Positions 13,022 to 25,191 are shown, counted from the first letter of the stretch. The stretch is 64,000 nt of DNA from Prostheceraeus crozeri (GCA_907163375.1 CAJQUW010008691.1:52132-116131), one strand, 5' to 3'. The notes: generated by a model from the sequence alone, not told the origin. Numbers and translations are program-made.

Positions 13022-13122
13022 GTGAGTGTGCATTACATGTACATGTCTGAGAATCTTTTTAGTTTATCAACTTTTTCCCAACGGAGGGCATACTGTATGT
13101 CCACTGCTCTGGCAATCATGAT

Positions 13123-13847
13123 CAGTGTTGGAAAAGTCGGAATTGGAATTGGAATTGACCTTGATAAACCTCAATTCCACTTTTCCGACAGACCTGTGAT
13201 AAATCTATTTGCACAAAGTTGAAATCACAGTGCTCGGTCGTTGTGTTAACTGCACGCAGAGATAAGAGAGAGATAGATCGACAGAGGGAGCCTTTATATT
13301 CTGTTATTGAATAATGGGTGTTAATTGTGACTTCGATGGGCGTACAGCCCCGGGCAATGTTAATTCAGAGATTAAGCAAACAATGAAAAGACAATCATCT
13401 TTGTTCAATCTGTTATTTAGTTATCTATCAAGTAAGATAATTAATCAAAATAAAACAATTGTTGAATTTAGTTCATGGTAGGATAAGCACAAAAAATGGA
13501 GATTAACTTAATTGTTGTACACACGAAAAACAATTGATTTGGAAAGAGGAAAATTTTACGCTGCATTAAAGGGCAGCAACCCTGTCAGTTGAAATCACAA
13601 CATAGAAAGTGTCAACAAATTATTCTAATAATTAGTGATTCAACAGCACACAGGAACAACGAGGATAGGATAAGGGCACATGGGTTAGATTGAAACGAAC
13701 AAACGTTAGATACATTAACATAATACACTATATGCGACATGCAAATATCGGGATTGAATCTTATTATGGAATTGGAATTGGAATTGAATTGAGCTGTTTC
13801 GACTGGAATTGGAATTAAAAAATTTCATTGGAATTATTCCAGCTCTG
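13123..13847. mobile_element. Non-autonomous hAT-type element with perfect 8-bp TSD
   Basis: The ends are CAGTGTTGGAA and its imperfect complement TTCCAGCTCTG. GGAATT-repeat tracts lie just inside both ends (13137-13160 and 13763-13840). The perfect 8-bp duplication ATCATGAT flanks it (13115-13122 and 13848-13855). No protein is encoded. Length 725 bp. Confidence 0.85.
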
Positions 13848-13855
13848 ATCATGAT

Positions 13856-15050
13856 ACCTGGATGCAATGTAGAAGAGCATCGATATCGCCCTCTACAACT
13901 TCTAAAGCACAGAAATGTCCTGTACAAAATATTAATTGGTGTGTGAACTTTCTAATGGCGGTGTGTATTTGCAAAAAATTCGCTAGGCTTCGTTATATAA
14001 ATAGCAATTAAGTACATATAGATATATATTTATATTATATATACATAATAGCAAATCTAAGTCATAGTTTGACAGATTGTGGAATGTTTTGAAATTTGGC
14101 TATGCATGTATATCGTCTCAATAATGAATGCCTTGCGAAGCCAGATTGGTTGAATTCACGGGAAAGTTACTGAGAAGCTTAACAAGAGATGGGTAAGATT
14201 GACCTTGGAAGATTTTCCTTGTAAAGTGGTCTACGTCGTTGTGGCGACAATACGCACGTATCGCATATGTGTATTTTAGGAACGCCGGTAATACCTACCA
14301 GCATAATATGTGCATTTTTAGAAATTTTCTTCGGTAAAAGTTATATTAGTGCTTATCCGGATCCCGCGTCAAAATTTCAGCGACTAATACAATCTAAATC
14401 CTAAGGAAAAGTAACTTAAAAATTTTGCCCTAGACTATTAGCAAGAAATATCTCACATGCGCATTCACAATATGGATTGTACTCAACTGCAGCCCCCTCG
14501 TGAATTAAATTTATGTTGAAAATATCCTGTCGATAGTAGAAGGATGTTGAAAGGCACATGTTGAAACGGTTCTCTTTTTCGACAAATATCGCAATCTACA
14601 AACAATTTTCTGCTTCTCGTGTAAAGTTTGTAATTTGACACATAGCCGGTATCAACCAATAACTTTGAAATCACATGTGAGATACTGTCGCAACAACGAC
14701 GTAATTCCAGTGTATCTGCACACGCAACTTCAAATGTGATTATGAAGAGGGAGGACTACTTACAGATATCGGAACCAGTATGCAAATGACTGGAATAGGA
14801 CTGAAAAATGACGGTTGAAATGCGACATTAATAATAAATACTACAAAAAGTAGCATTTATATAAAGGTTGAATTCCGATAGCTCTCTTCGATGCCTAAAA
14901 TGTAATGCATTGTCATGCGAGATTCATAGATTCGTATTTATGCACAATGCTGTGTGCTCATATTGAAAGAGACACTTCGTTGAATGTCATTTCATAAAAT
15001 ATGTAGAAAAAGTACTTTACAAAATAAGTCAATTCAGTTAATTATCAAGG
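13856..15050. other. Intron 4 sequence, nothing recognised
   Basis: Low-complexity AT stretches (about 14018-14045) and unremarkable intron sequence. No exon or element could be delimited. Confidence 0.45.
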
Positions 15051-15056
15051 ACATTG

Positions 15057-15304
15057 GCTATATGCAGGTTAAAATATATGCTCTCCCTTTTGTAAAGCGA
15101 AGGTTAAAAACAATATATGCATACAAATTTATGTCTCGAACGTTTCGGGTCCCGATTCCTTATCAACGAACCTTTATCTCGTTGATAAAGGGTCAGCACC
15201 CGAAAAGTCCGAGACATAAATTTGTATGCTTATATTGTTTTTAACCTTCGCTTTACTAAAGGGAGAGTATATATTTTAATTTGTATGTAGCCTGCATATA
15301 GCCA
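15057..15304. repeat. Long foldback (hairpin) element
   Basis: Starting GGCTATATGCAGG and ending CCTGCATATAGCC, the two halves are near-perfect inverted copies of about 110 bp. They contain the words AAATTTATGTCTCG and CTTTATCAACG and fold around 15180. A direct repeat TTAATTATCAAGGA occurs on both sides (about 15036 and 15330) and may be a target duplication. Such GATAAAGGGTC...CCCGAA...GTC words recall the tails of Penelope-like elements, but no protein is present to prove it. Confidence 0.7.
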
Positions 15305-15350
15305 TAAAAACCTCTCGTCGGAAGCAATTAATTATCAAGGAAATTTCATG

Positions 15351-16742
15351 AACCACATAATCACATACTGTACAGTACACTGAAGTCATGGACAGCTGTC
15401 CATGACTGAAGTCTTCACGGAAAAGTTGCGATCTCATTCTGCTTCTTGGATGAAATTTCAAGTTTTTAATTCAGTTTTCATGCGTATGATTATATGATTC
15501 ACTACATACATTTATGTTTCATTTCTTGAATCTTAATAAGAATGTGTACCCATTTACATATTTTAAAGTTAATTATGATCATTGTCTTTCACTATGATAT
15601 TTTGCATTTTCAGTGGCCGGAGGTTTGTGATATGATCGCGCCTAAGAAAATACTCTCATCGACTTATCAATAAGGCTGAGAGTTAAAGAAACAGCATCCC
15701 TCTTCTAATTAATAATTTAATAAACATCACCTTTCCTGGTTGTTATGACGTTGACGTGGAGGACTTGTTTCTTCTATGTTGCTATCATGATCAGTTCATT
15801 CCGTTGTGATTTCTTCAAAACTGGAAGAATATGCCTGTCTTATACTGGGTCTCAACTCGCGTTCATATAATTGCCGCTTTGGGATCAACATTGCTGCTCA
15901 ATAATGTCCCAAAAGATGCCGGTCAAAATGCTGCAAATGGACACGACATGATTTATATTGTGTCTTTTTGGCAGTATTTTAAAATTTCAAATGAAAAATG
16001 GTCAGGATGTTTTTTGCTGACGATAAAATGTGTAGCCAACTACTTCGGTAAAATTTCAAAATTTTCGAAAATCTGTCAGTGAAATGGTGAATTTAAACTT
16101 TGAATTGCTATTTACAGTACGAAGATGACCGAGTTAGATCAAATGAGTACCTCCATCGGAAAGTTCCCATACTAAATGTGTTGCACCGTGAATTTCATTT
16201 GATTCGGAGCAGCACACTGGAAGAAAAGGAAGGGAGGGGTGAATATACACCCCTGGGATGTCGATTCACTTCAGACCGCGGTTTGGATAGGGTTAAACAA
16301 GACCTGCTTCATTTAAACCGTGATTGTGATCCCAGTCACGGTGACTTGAGTTTGAAATAAAGTGACTCAAGAATTCAGGAAAAATCTGAAATGCTTCGAG
16401 TTCACCCAAGATCCCAGTGATGCGAAAACGCACCCATTTGGCATCTTCTGAATTCATTTTGATGATATTTCGTTAAAAGTTACATAGATGACTCTTTGTT
16501 TACAATACAAAAATAGAGTGTTATATTTCATTAATGACAATCATGCGTGTACCTCTAAAAAATTACATGAATAAGTTTGATTCGATTGAAGTTCATTTGA
16601 GTTCACAAACGCATGTAATGTACATCACTAAAAATTTGTACATGTAGAACACATAAGAGAAAGAGAGTATTAACGAGATGGTATCATTTTCGATTAAAAT
16701 AATGATAAAAAAGAAAAATGAAGTCGCTCTTCTATACGTCCG
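15351..16742. other. Intron 4 sequence, nothing recognised
   Basis: This stretch includes a short inverted repeat ATGGACAGCTGTCCAT near 15389-15405 and GGGAGGGG-type sequence near 16230. No gene family is recognisable. Confidence 0.4.
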
Positions 16743-17182
16743 TTAAAGTGGTAACTCGAACTGTCTTGAGTGTATAGTTGTCTCGGCATGAGAGAGTGTA
16801 TGTAGATTGCTATGGTAATTCATAATGTCGTAGAACACTTTCAGAGCACGTCTCCTTTGTTGGTCGTCGATGCAGTTATCTTGGCTCTCGTTTCCACAGA
16901 TTATGCTGTTCAGTTTAAGTAATCTGTTGCAGTTTTTCTTGTTTAAGCCGATGAATGCAGGAGCATTGTATTCCCACACTGATCTGATAAACGCATTGTA
17001 AACCAAAATTAAATCGGACTTACAGATGCTAGATTCCTTCGGACGTCTCAGGATAAAAATTCTTCTGCTGGCGCTTTTGGGTGCGAGGTGGGATGATCTG
17101 GGAATCCCAGGTGAGTGTGTCATTGAATATGACGCCCAGAAACTTTAGTTCACGAACTAAATGGATTGATTCGGCAAGGAGG
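16743..17182 (-). pseudogene. Non-LTR retrotransposon (LINE) RT fragment, C-terminal part
   Basis: Read on the minus strand, this encodes the region after the reverse transcriptase palm: LRELKFLGV-type and TWDSQI segments, then LILVYNAFIRSVWEY and a C-terminal tail. It is frame-broken. The palm part with the YADD motif is at 20393-20608. The two pieces were one copy before the hAT element at 17191-20384 split them. Confidence 0.72.
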
Positions 17183-17721
17183 GTTATGTACAGGGTTGGC
17201 CGGTAAAAAACCACCCTGGTTTTTACCACCTGGTAAAAACCGGTAAAAACCTGGTAAAAACCACCAGCTTTTGACACCATTTTTCGGCTAAAACTGGCAA
17301 AAGCTATTTTTCCAGCATTACTTTACCACATTAGTTTTTTGGGTACTAAGGGATCATCGTCACTCCTTACTTTATTGATGAACGTTAGTCGCAATAAGTT
17401 CATTTACTTTTTCATCTTTCGAGAAACATTTAGGCCTGTATTTTCACAATTCAAGCCTATCAATATCATATTTCAATCAAGAATATGTTCCATGTATAGG
17501 TGCAAGAATATGTGTTATTATTAACCCATTAACGACAATGGCATAAATAAAGTACACCGAAAGAGTAACATATTTTTGATCGAAACCTATGCAGTTCGGC
17601 GACAATGACGTTCAAAACGATAAATTCATTTACAATACCACTGAACCACGTGTATTTCCTCAACATTTTATTTTAGTGTTTCTTTTCCCGCGACTTTTGA
17701 AACAATTTTCTACCAAAAAAC

Positions 17722-18889
17722 ATGGCGAATGAGTAAGTGTGAAATTATCTACTTTGAATATATTGCATCATCATAACTGTCGGCAAAGTAATGAATAATG
17801 ATACTATTTGAATGAATGTAATGGATATTTGTTTCGTAATTAGTGTGTAGTATGAATAATTGATTATAGAAAAGTGTACTTTATTTAGTACGCTGTCATT
17901 AGGGTTGGCACATGGGACAAATCAAAGTCAGCAGATGAGAATTGCAGAATGCCCTTTTCTAATGACATCAGTTTTAGTTATGTGTAAAAGTACTTCAGTA
18001 AAGAGCAGTATCTTAATAATACAAGTTTATGATATTACTATACAGGTTTATTGTCTATAATTGAACCTTCATTAGCAATTTTTCCATAAAATCATGGATG
18101 CGCTACGATGGTAATCAATCACCGATCATTGACTTTAGCATTACAAGAAGGATGATGTATTTGTACGTTGAAAAATATACAAACAATGATATTGCAACAA
18201 AACAAAGTGAAAATAGTTAGTGGTGCTGGGGATCGAACGCGCGTCGCATAGCCGTGATGGTCGTAGTTTTACCCACTAGACTGTGACATGTTTCTTACGA
18301 CATGTGAATCTGCCGCTTAGTGTTCTAAGTGCCTGAATTCCCCAGCTGCTTATTTACTCTTATCCTTCAGGGCCGACAAGTACGTGAGATTCTGCGAGAC
18401 GGCGACCTTGGCAGAGGCGTTAGACACCGCTGAAAGTGGGATAAGACGGAGCTCACGAATTCGCGCGATTTATGCAACGCCGCCTAATCTCAATTATGAT
18501 TTAGATGAAGATAGTGCTCCAGAAGACGAGTCCGATGAAATAAGTTTGAATAACCTGGGATCGGGTTTGCTGTCTGCTCCGGCTGCAATTGAAATTATTG
18601 AAGATGAGGATAGTGATGATGAACCTGCAGCTAAACGTCCTAAAATTGAAAATTGGGAGGAATCATCGGTTTCAAGCAGTCATTCCGTAGTCGCGAACGG
18701 AAGTCGACAATTTTGAGATCACCGATCTTGCAAAATCCATATAGGTATGATCGCAAAGATCATTGGCCGGTGACAATCGAGACACAGAAAAGATGTCAAG
18801 GGTGTTCTAATGGCAGATCAAAGCTCATCTGCGAAAAGTGCAACGTTGGGCTTCACACTTGGTGTTTAAAAAAATACCACTTACTGTAA
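17722..18889 (+). pseudogene. piggyBac transposase remnant (ends only)
   Basis: A tiny first exon (17722-17732, ATG start) joins across an intron (donor GTAAGT at 17733; acceptor CCTTCAG at 18370) to an acidic N-terminal region. That region has RRSSRIRA and EDEDSDDEPAAKRPK-type sequence and runs to a stop at 18716. Another frame (18720-18889) holds the Cys/His C-terminal finger typical of piggyBac transposases: CQGC...CEKC...LHTWCLKKYH. The DDE domain between them is missing. The exon-intron arrangement mirrors that of the element at 20613-23738. Confidence 0.8.
18221..18290 (-). other. tRNA-like sequence inside the piggyBac intron
   Basis: The minus strand reads like a tRNA: TCTAGTGGGTAAAAC resembles a box A / D-arm, and GCGTTCGATCCCC resembles a box B / T-arm, at roughly tRNA spacing. 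The stems pair poorly, so this is a tRNA-like or SINE-type relic, not a confident tRNA gene. Confidence 0.35.
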
Positions 18890-19064
18890 CAGTGACAACT
18901 CTACCGACAATGGCATACATATATGCCACCTCTGTAGAAAAAAGATGGCGGAACGAAATTTCACGGAAACGATGAATTTGTAATGAGAATAGATATTTGT
19001 GAAAAATTTCACTAGTTTTTTTAAATTTTGATTGCTAAAAAAAATCCGGGCGTTAATGGGTTAA

Positions 19065-20384
19065 AAATGTTGTTATGAAGCTGTTGTGCATTCTTCTAAG
19101 CGTGCATGCATTTTGTTGCTTTACGAATTCCATTCATTGTAAGATGCAACAGACGTCCATGCGGGAAGGAAATCACTTGGCTCTATGTAAAAGATCGAAA
19201 ACAGGCATTTCATAGAAGCTAGAAGGGCAAGAAAATGTAGAAATCTGGCCTCGAATTTGATTACACGAATATTACTATGAAATTTATCTTGCACTCCCAG
19301 AAGGACCAGATTAACAGCATTGCCCTTCAACATTCCTGTTATGGTAATTTACCCTCACATATTTAAAGGATAAAGGGATGGTAAATGAATTTAATACCGA
19401 AAGTAAAGTTTTGATTTGAGCTCAAAATATGGAAACTTCAAGAACTTTAAACAAAGTTGAATATCACAATAATGTCACAATTGCTTGTCGCTCTCAGATT
19501 CTATTAACAAGATCAATTTTGCAGCATACTGGAAATGTTCTTTTGTTGAGATTATAACTGAAGCTGTTCAGACATACACTATACCTCACTTTATCAAGAT
19601 TGCTGGTGCGAACTATGTTATTTAGTTATTATTTGTTCTTCTAAATCATGATTTTCTGCTTCAGTCACAAGCATTAGTACATTCAGTATATTTCTAAAAA
19701 AGTAGAAATGTATTCTAAGTGACTGTTGCACATTGCTTGATTTGGGAGCTGAGATTTTCCGGTGCAGACGCTTTTTGATAGAGTGTTCTCTCTGCGTTCA
19801 TGAGAACTGAGTTCAAATCTAGATCTGATGAAACCTAAGCTGCTATTAGAATGCACTCTGCATTCTTCCTGAACAATCAACACAGAATAATGACAGGGAT
19901 TATTGAGGAAAGTGCTTTGTTTAATCTAGTTCTCTGTATAAACCAGTTTTATTCATGTATTTATTTTAATCTTTTTCATTAATTTGATGATAATTCTGGG
20001 AGTATCTGACAACTTCTGTAACATGAACCAAAGAGCAAAAATGGTGCTGAAGTCTACATTTGTTCTTAAATAGCAAGAAAAGGGCAGAGCAATCGTAAAC
20101 AAAAGACAACATCGCATGTCGTTCGTAATAAAAACATATCATGTGGTTCTATCACAGAATGAATGTCATGTTTTGGAACATAGGAGTTGCAAACTGCTAA
20201 CCCGCATGCATCATAATGCTCTAACCCTAGCTTGCTGTTGATCATTTCGTGAAGAAATAGCCTGATTTTTCGGAATTTTAGTTTTAGCCGGTTTTTACCA
20301 GTTTTTGCCAATTTTTGCCAATTTTTGCCGGTTTTTACCACTTAGTAGCAAAAACCAGTTTTAGCCGGCAAAATGCCAACCCTG
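19065..20384. other. Right part of the hAT element, non-coding
   Basis: Sequence between the nested piggyBac and the right hAT end. No transposase is recognisable. The last 110 bp are the TTTTTGCC/GGTTTTTACC subterminal repeats. Confidence 0.5.
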
Positions 20385-20392
20385 GTTATGTA

Positions 20393-20608
20393 GCTCGTTA
20401 GATTTCCTTTATTTACCTGCATGCATTGAAATGTTGGTTCTAAAATCAGTAGTTTTTGACACTGGAATTGAAACAAGGAGGTCATCAGCGTATTTGAGTA
20501 TCAGGATATCGTCAGACATTGACTTTATGGACCCCATATGCGCGCAGAAAATCAAAAGGGCAAGCACGGAATCCTGTGTAACTCCAGAAGTCATTTTAAT
20601 ATGTAGAA
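20393..20608 (-). pseudogene. LINE reverse transcriptase palm fragment
   Basis: The minus strand encodes a reverse transcriptase segment with SGVTQDSVLALLIF (the 'G-x-PQGS-x-L' block, degraded), then ILILKYADDLLV, which carries the catalytic YADD. It continues into the 16743-17182 fragment once the hAT element is removed. On the other side it is cut by the piggyBac at 20613, and no upstream part is recognisable beyond 23742. Confidence 0.75.
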
Positions 20609-20818
20609 TTAACCCATTTGTGCCCGTTGATCGTTATAACGATCATCAACATTAAGATTTTGAAGTTAGGTTTTTAATGTCAACAAGGTTTCAAACTCAC
20701 ATTAATCAATTATTTTCTGGTTTTCTATGACAGAAAGAGTGTTTTAGTACATCAGTTCGTTTTTTATATTCATTTGCAAATTTTTGGCGCGGATCTGAAT
20801 TTTGCTGTTATTTCCATC

Positions 20819-23380
20819 ATGGCTGACAGGCGGAGAAATGCTAAATCAATTGCAAAAAGAAGGTGAGAAAGAATTCTTTTGTATCTATTCGGACTTGAAA
20901 TAGTAAATTGTATCATAAAGCGTGTCTCAGAATATATTTAGATGCAATTAATTGTGGATGGATATATTTTCAGATGAGGTAAAAATTGATGATCGTTATA
21001 ACGATCTATGGGAATTGGTTTTAACATTTCATGCAGAAAATTAGTTGATTATCCATATTGCCACGACTATAATTTTCATTAAATACAATCATTTTCGGCT
21101 CGATTTTCAAAAATATGCAATGCTTTATCATTTATTTCAATGGTGACTCTCTACGTTCGCAAGATTATCTATAGCTTGCTTCTAAAATATGTCACAAAAT
21201 GTGTAGCCTTTCTGAAAAATTCCGATATTTGCGTTGAGGATTACAAGGGTTTCAACTTGCCATAACTAGTTATTATTTGAGTTTGATTATAAACGATAGA
21301 TAGATCGCATTTATCATCTGTTAAAAGCATAGCTGGGCATTGGCAACATAAAATAGGCGCACATGGTAGGGGTTCGCACCCACCACCACGGAAAGGGAAG
21401 TTCAGCACTCAACCGATGCACTACCGCGCATGTTAACCATCAGTTCTATCTATTTGCACTTTTGATTTACTGGTTCAGTTACATGCTACTTGTTTATTGC
21501 TGAAGATACTCGTAATACAATGATGCAATAAAAAGACACTTTAGATTTCAATTTAGTTTAGTTGTTCTCATCAACTTTTGAAGGAGTCTATATTGACTTT
21601 CTTTGTTTCATGCGGTTCATCAAAAATAAATATTCTCTTTTTTTACAGACTGAATGAGATGATCGATGGCATTGAGGATGAAGAAGACGAGTTGCCCGAT
21701 CAATTCGATGTAGTCATTCATCCACCAGGTGAAGGAGAAGACTCTGACGAAGAAGATGGAGATGAAGATCAACCACAGTTTCAAAACTTACCGCGGAACC
21801 TCCTAAATGCAATCGTGGAAGCTCCTGATGACGAAGAAGATGAAGAAGAAAATCATAGGACTCCGAAGCGGAAGAAAAAGATGGCTCGTCGGACTGACCC
21901 CTTTGAAAATTTGATTGAAAATTCCTGAAGCTGAAAAGCAGAAAGCTGTAGGGTTCGACGGGTGCACTGAGCCTGTAGACTTCTTTCTTCAATTCTCCAG
22001 TGATGAGGTTCTAAATTTTATTGTGAATCAAACGAATGATTATGCACTCATCAATCTTAGCACTGAAGAACTCATTGTTGTAATCGGTGTTCTTCTTGCT
22101 TCCGGTATCGTTCGTCAAACACGACGAAGAGATTTTTGGTCGTCGAATGATTTGAAGCGAAATCAAGTCATAACAAATTCGATTAGTCGTAACCGACTTG
22201 AAGAAATTTTTCCAAAACTGCATTTTGTCCCGTTGACAGCTCGTACTCAAAATGATAAATTGAAAAAATTGCGTCCTCTGATAAAGCTTCTCAATGACGA
22301 ATTTCTACAGCATGCTCCGGATACAAATTTCTTCTCTGTGGATGAATCCATGGTGCCGTATTTCGGCCGCCATGGCTGTAAGCAGTTTACAAGAGGAAAG
22401 CCCATCAGATTCGGCTTCAAGATGTGGGTGTTGGCCACTGCGAAAGGCTACTGCGTGCAACTGCAACCTTACCCATGCATAGCAGAAAGAAAAGAGGATG
22501 ATTCTGATTTTGTGAGTTCTGGAAACGTTGTGTTTTACTTTACGAAAATTCTTCGTGGTCATTTTACCGAAAAAAACCGCTATCGATCACACTGGACAAT
22601 TATTTCACATCCCTTTCACTTTTGAAATCGATGAAAGATGATTTGAATGTCTCAGGAACGGGTACAATAAGGAGAAATAAGGTTCTATGCTATCCCTTTG
22701 ATAACACAAGCATGCAAAATCGCGGTGAAATGATGTCGAAGTACAGTCCAGATTTCAAAACGAACTTGGTAGTTTGGCGTGATAACAAAGACGTACTGGT
22801 GGCTTCGACTATGTGTGGAGCAACTCCAATTTCATCAACAACAAGATTTTGCCGAAAGGTCAGTGTCTAGGAGCATTGCCTTATGATGTTTCTGTACACA
22901 TATTTATGAAATATTATTTTCTTCCAGGAACGAAAGAGAATCACTCTTCCTCGTCCGGCGGCTGTTGCGCACTACAACTCAACGATGGGTGGCGTTGATT
23001 TGCTTGATGCAAATATTTCAAATTGCCGAACTAATATACGAGGAAAGAAATGGTACTATCCCATTTTCATCTATCTCGTGGATGTTGCATGTGTCAATGC
23101 CTGGATTGATTAACTACCGTCTGTGTTGTGATCAAAACGCATCCTACAATGATTTCCGCAGTCGAGTTCGACATCACTCGTGGCAAAAACTGATAGAAAG
23201 CGAAATTTTCGACAAGCAAAAAGTGACATCAGGTTTGACAACATCGGTCACTTGATTGTATTCACAGAAAAAGAACTTCGCTGCAAGTTCTGCAACAAGA
23301 ACACAAAGTTTCGCTGTGTCAAATGTTGTATGAATTTACATGCCAAACAATGCTTCTTGCAGTATCACACTCGTGTATGA
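20819..23380 (+). pseudogene. piggyBac transposase pseudogene
   Basis: Exon 1 (20819-20862, MADRRRNAKSIAKRR) joins via a GTGAG donor and TTTTTACAG acceptor to an acidic exon from 21649. A frame break follows near 21925. The catalytic domain holds the first Asp in FSVDESMVPYFG with KPIRFGFKMW after it. The second Asp (LDNYFTSLSLL) lies in a shifted frame near 22590. A small intron (about 22859-22927) precedes the exon with MGGVDLLD, the third conserved Asp region, which then meets a stop. The C-terminal Cys-rich finger (CKFC...CVKC...LHAKQC) ends at 23380. Several frame breaks make it inactive. Confidence 0.85.
21356..21432 (-). other. tRNA-like sequence in the piggyBac intron
   Basis: On the minus strand, GGTAGTGCATCGGTTGAGTG resembles a tRNA D-arm/box A, and GGGTGCGAACCCC resembles a T-arm/box B at suitable spacing. 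It lies in the first intron of the transposase gene, the same relative place as the one in the element at 17525-19060. Pairing of the acceptor and T stems is imperfect. Confidence 0.35.
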
Positions 23381-23742
23381 TAGTAAATGTTGAAATGTAC
23401 AAGCACATTCTCGTGCAGTAAGACATATTGTATTATGTTTTATGTATCATGAATGTAGAACTTAGCATATTTTATTGTCGCCTATATTGATGTTTTGATG
23501 TCATAAGCTCGCAATTTCTAATGGAGGACAAGTTCTAGTAACCATTTTTAATTCAATTATTTTTTTCAAAATGTTAACACCAATTCCCATTGATCGTTAT
23601 AACGATCATCCTATATCTATGTAAGTACTGAATATTTTACGGAATTATTTTGGAAAAGTACTTAGAAGAGCCTAGTCATATAAAATTCAGAAGAAGAAAT
23701 TGATACGCTTAATATAAATTATAGCGGGCATAAATGGGTTAA

Positions 23743-24511
23743 CATGCAACATTCTAATATTTTGAAGACAGTGATGCATAATTATATGAGATGATATTTG
23801 TTCCGTGCCATGTGGTTGTTATGTGTCAAGAAACAGTTTGAATACCCAAGTCTATTTCATGCATGTTATACTTGTTTGTTTATATATACCGAAGAATGGC
23901 TTTGTTTAATCTTATTTGACTTCAATCCACCAACATGTTGCTTTCCTCGGTATTAAAGCTGGTTTGCTGGCAGCTGCATAATAAATTAAATCGTAATTTG
24001 TGACATTGTGTGTTATTAATTGAAATGTAATGTGTTTGTTTTGCCATTTTCATGCACTTGTGTCGTCCTTGTTAAATAAACCCAGTTGCTTGCTATTCTA
24101 ATTCGGTAACTCGATAATCTTATGGTAATAGCAATGAAAATAATTCCATTTCACAAGGCAGTACACGTTTCAATGTCAGTTTAGCGTCTATTTTAGCGAT
24201 AACAACATGAACAGGCGAAACCTCGTTTAACATCAAACTGAATAAGTACGTAACAATGGTAAAGTCATCGGGCTATCTCTGACATGCAGTCGATTTTAAT
24301 TCCAGGAACTTTCGTCGCTCTCACGACTTAATCGCTAAGTGTTTGTTCAAAAGCTGGGACATGTCTGATGTATGCATTGAATGTGATTTCTAACATCAAC
24401 ACAGATTTTTTCAATGATAATGACATTTGAAATGATGTCAAGAAAATTTACATAATTCTACAACAATACAATGCAAACTTCGGTCAAGATCAGGTGATCG
24501 AGTTCGAAGTA
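23743..24511. other. Intron 4 sequence, nothing recognised
   Basis: AT-rich intron DNA after the piggyBac. No recognisable continuation of the LINE and no gene. Confidence 0.45.
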
Positions 24512-25191
24512 CACTGTAAACTGTAAATAGCCACTTGTCAGACAATTTATCAGCCAAATAAGTATTTTGGCTGATGCTACGTATTATCATATGAATTTCC
24601 TGCTTATCAGACAATTTTTGTCTCATCGCACGGACTAATTTGTATTATTACGTTTACTGCATATCATACTACTTATGACTAATATAAACACTTTTATCAA
24701 AATTGGATGGTATCCTTGATAATTTTCAATTATGAGAATATACAATGTTTAAATAAGTAGAGTTCTTTTGAAACTTGAAGGCATTGGAATAACCGGTCTG
24801 AATATTTGACATATTGATGCCATCTTTTAATTCTGTTTATACTATGTTCTATTCAACTTTCAAGGGCATATATACTTCCCGAGAGTTGACAGCGCCAGAA
24901 CAAAAGACATCTTGGAAGATATCAGAGCAGTTCATAATCTGCATATAAGAATGCTTGTATGAGTGAGTTGGACAGCTTTAAATCAGATATGATTAGGAGT
25001 GTCCAGATATACTGTAAGTAGCTAGTGTCAAATTGTTCCAGTGTCAATATTTCTAGAAAAATAGACTGGCTGATATTTTGTGTGGTGATTGTCTCATCTT
25101 GTCTGTTCTGAACAGCCACTTTTGGCTGTTGATTGTCTGATGATGTCTGTTGCAATTGTCTGATCATTTTGGCTGTATACAGTTTACAGTG
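24512..25191. mobile_element. MITE with CACTGTAAACTGTA termini
   Basis: The left end CACTGTAAACTGTAAATAGC and the right end (complement of CACTGTAAACTGTATACAGC) are inverted and flanked by TA on both sides. CAGACAATT words sit just inside each end. Length 680 bp, non-coding. The termini resemble those of the repeat at 60387-60818. Confidence 0.65.

Larger units (their letters stand above)
17525..19060 (+). mobile_element. Internally deleted piggyBac-type element
   Basis: The inverted ends CCCATTAACG...CGTTAATGGG are flanked by TTAA on both sides (17521-17524 and 19061-19064), the diagnostic piggyBac target duplication. It keeps the first and last parts of a transposase gene but lacks the catalytic core, so it is a non-autonomous deletion derivative. 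It is nested in the hAT element, which is nested in the LINE. Confidence 0.88.
17191..20384. mobile_element. hAT-type element inserted in the LINE, perfect 8-bp TSD
   Basis: The ends are CAGGGTTGGCCGGTAAAAA and its complement GCCAACCCTG, flanked by the perfect duplication GTTATGTA (17183-17190 and 20385-20392). Subterminal sequence is dense in GGTTTTTACC/GGTAAAAACC words (17196-17280 and 20275-20370). No hAT transposase is seen. A piggyBac-type element sits inside at 17525-19060. Without it the element is about 1.65 kb. Confidence 0.88.
20627..23608. promoter_or_regulatory. Three copies of a palindrome, probable transposase-binding sites
   Basis: GATCGTTATAACGATC occurs near 20629, 20993 and 23592. 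The outer two lie about 16 bp inside the left tip and 130 bp inside the right tip of the piggyBac element. The inner one lies just after exon 1 of its transposase gene. Palindromic subterminal repeats are used by piggyBac-family transposases for end recognition; the role here is inferred. Confidence 0.5.
20613..23738 (+). mobile_element. piggyBac-type transposon, 3126 bp
   Basis: The inverted ends CCCATTTGTGCCCG...CGGGCATAAATGGG are flanked by TTAA (20609-20612 and 23739-23742). It contains a full-length but decayed transposase gene. An 18-bp perfect palindrome, TGATCGTTATAACGATCA, lies next to each end, with a close variant inside. Confidence 0.92.

Noticed and set aside
16230-16380. Inverted words TTTAAACCGTGATTGTGATC / GTCACGGTGACT as a regulatory site
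   Set aside because: Short and imperfect; no neighbouring gene to give it meaning.
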